From: an uncultured bacterium
GTDB taxonomy: Bacteria; Bacillota; Clostridia; Lachnospirales; Lachnospiraceae
Length of the DNA: 5,564 nt
Direction of reading: 5' to 3'
Assembly (NCBI GenBank): GCA_947086625.1
Contig: CAMTZV010000135.1
Coordinates: 1-5,564, forward strand
Below are positions 4,986 through 5,564 of this stretch, one piece after another. Both the position numbers and the translations under genes were made by a program. Position 1 is the first letter of the stretch. The number at the start of each line of letters is the position of its first letter. The notes beneath the pieces are model-generated. The model was given only the letters and a program-made list of their open reading frames with translations, was not told the DNA's origin and ran no database searches.

Positions 4986-5564
4986 ATGGACAGCGAACGG
5001 ATGGGGCAGGAGCTGAAAGAGCGGCGGGAGAGGGCCGAGGAGATTTTAAGGGCGTATCTGCCCTATATCGACGGCGAGCAAAAGACGGTTCTGGAGGCGA
5101 TGGTGTACAGCGCCCTCGTGGGCGGCAAGCGGCTTCGGCCGGTCATGATGCTCGAGAGCTACCGGATTTTCGGCGGCACGGAGAAGGTGATCGAGCCGTT
5201 TGCGGCGGCGATTGAGATGATTCACACGTATTCCCTCGTGCACGACGATCTTCCGGCGATGGACAACGACGAGTACCGCAGAGGAAAGCTCACGACGCAC
5301 GCGAAATACGGCGAGGCGATGGGCATTCTGGCGGGCGACGGGCTATTGAATTTTGCGTTTGAGACGGCGGCAAAGGCGTTCGAGCTGACAGACGACGACG
5401 GCAGCGTGGGGCGCGCCCTGCAGGTTTTGGCGCGCAAGGCGGGCGTTTACGGGATGCTCGGCGGACAGGTCATCGACGTGGAGTCCGAGGGAAAGCCTGA
5501 CATAACGCTGGAAAAGATCACGCGCATACACACGCTGAAGACGGCGGCGCTTATGGAAGCGTCG
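4986..5564 (+). CDS. ispA: Polyprenyl synthetase, probable farnesyl diphosphate synthase, 3'-truncated by the window edge
   Basis: This enzyme condenses isopentenyl diphosphate with allylic diphosphates, giving precursors for undecaprenyl carriers and quinone or other isoprenoid side chains. The window holds 193 residues of an expected 290-300. Visible motifs are GGKRLRPVM at 46-54 (diphosphate binding) and the first Asp-rich motif DDLPAMD at 87-93 in the bacterial DDxxxxD form, followed by a YRRGKLTTH segment. GDGLLNFAFE (117-126), GGQVIDVESEG (159-169) and HTLKTAALMEAS (182-193) come next. The second Asp-rich motif should lie just past the end. Tyr82, five residues before the first Asp, is the aromatic residue typical of farnesyl (C15) rather than longer-chain synthases, so a C15 product is inferred. 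GGAGGA at 4973-4978 lies 7 nt before the ATG. The frame runs open to the last base. In related genomes dxs often follows. Confidence 0.94.
   Translation, partial: MDSERMGQELKERRERAEEILRAYLPYIDGEQKTVLEAMVYSALVGGKRLRPVMMLESYRIFGGTEKVIEPFAAAIEMIHTYSLVHDDLPAMDNDEYRRGKLTTHAKYGEAMGILAGDGLLNFAFETAAKAFELTDDDGSVGRALQVLARKAGVYGMLGGQVIDVESEGKPDITLEKITRIHTLKTAALMEAS

Overview
The window looks like ordinary chromosomal core from an anaerobic, spore-forming Firmicute, most likely a Clostridia member of the Lachnospiraceae type. This rests on spoIIIA sporulation genes next to a Gls24-nusB-xseA-xseB-ispA run, on strong AGGAGG-type ribosome sites, and on protein sequences that resemble what I remember of that family. 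No database search was possible. There are ten coding regions. The first (spoIIIAF) is cut at its 5' end and the last (ispA) at its 3' end.

Positions 1-1764 (+) hold the end of the spoIIIA operon: spoIIIAF (partial), spoIIIAG and spoIIIAH. These encode parts of the mother-cell-to-forespore channel. The operon closes with a long GUAA-looped intrinsic terminator at 1785-1844. Positions 1863-2462 (-) hold two small genes of unknown function: a 99-residue soluble protein, then an 83-residue protein with two membrane segments. They probably form a bicistronic unit driven by a near-consensus promoter (TTGCAC, 17 bp, TATACT on the minus strand). A plus-strand promoter (TTGTTA, 17 bp, TAGAAT) lies back to back with it and leads into the next block.

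Positions 2629-5564 (+) hold a compact housekeeping cluster. It starts with an Asp23/Gls24 protein (yqhY position), followed by a perfect 11-bp intrinsic terminator. Then come nusB (antitermination), xseA and xseB (exonuclease VII large and small subunits) and ispA (short-chain prenyl diphosphate synthase). From nusB onward the genes are 6 nt apart, overlapping by 31 nt, or 1 nt apart, so they are almost certainly co-transcribed and translationally coupled.

The gene order follows the Bacillus subtilis series spoIIIAA-AH, accB, accC, yqhY, nusB, folD, xseA, xseB, ispA. Here accBC and folD are missing, and the two small minus-strand genes occupy the accBC position. I found no mobile element, CRISPR array, RNA gene or evident novel system. 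The points most worth a second look are the two unknown small genes with their divergent promoter region, and the terminator placed just before nusB.
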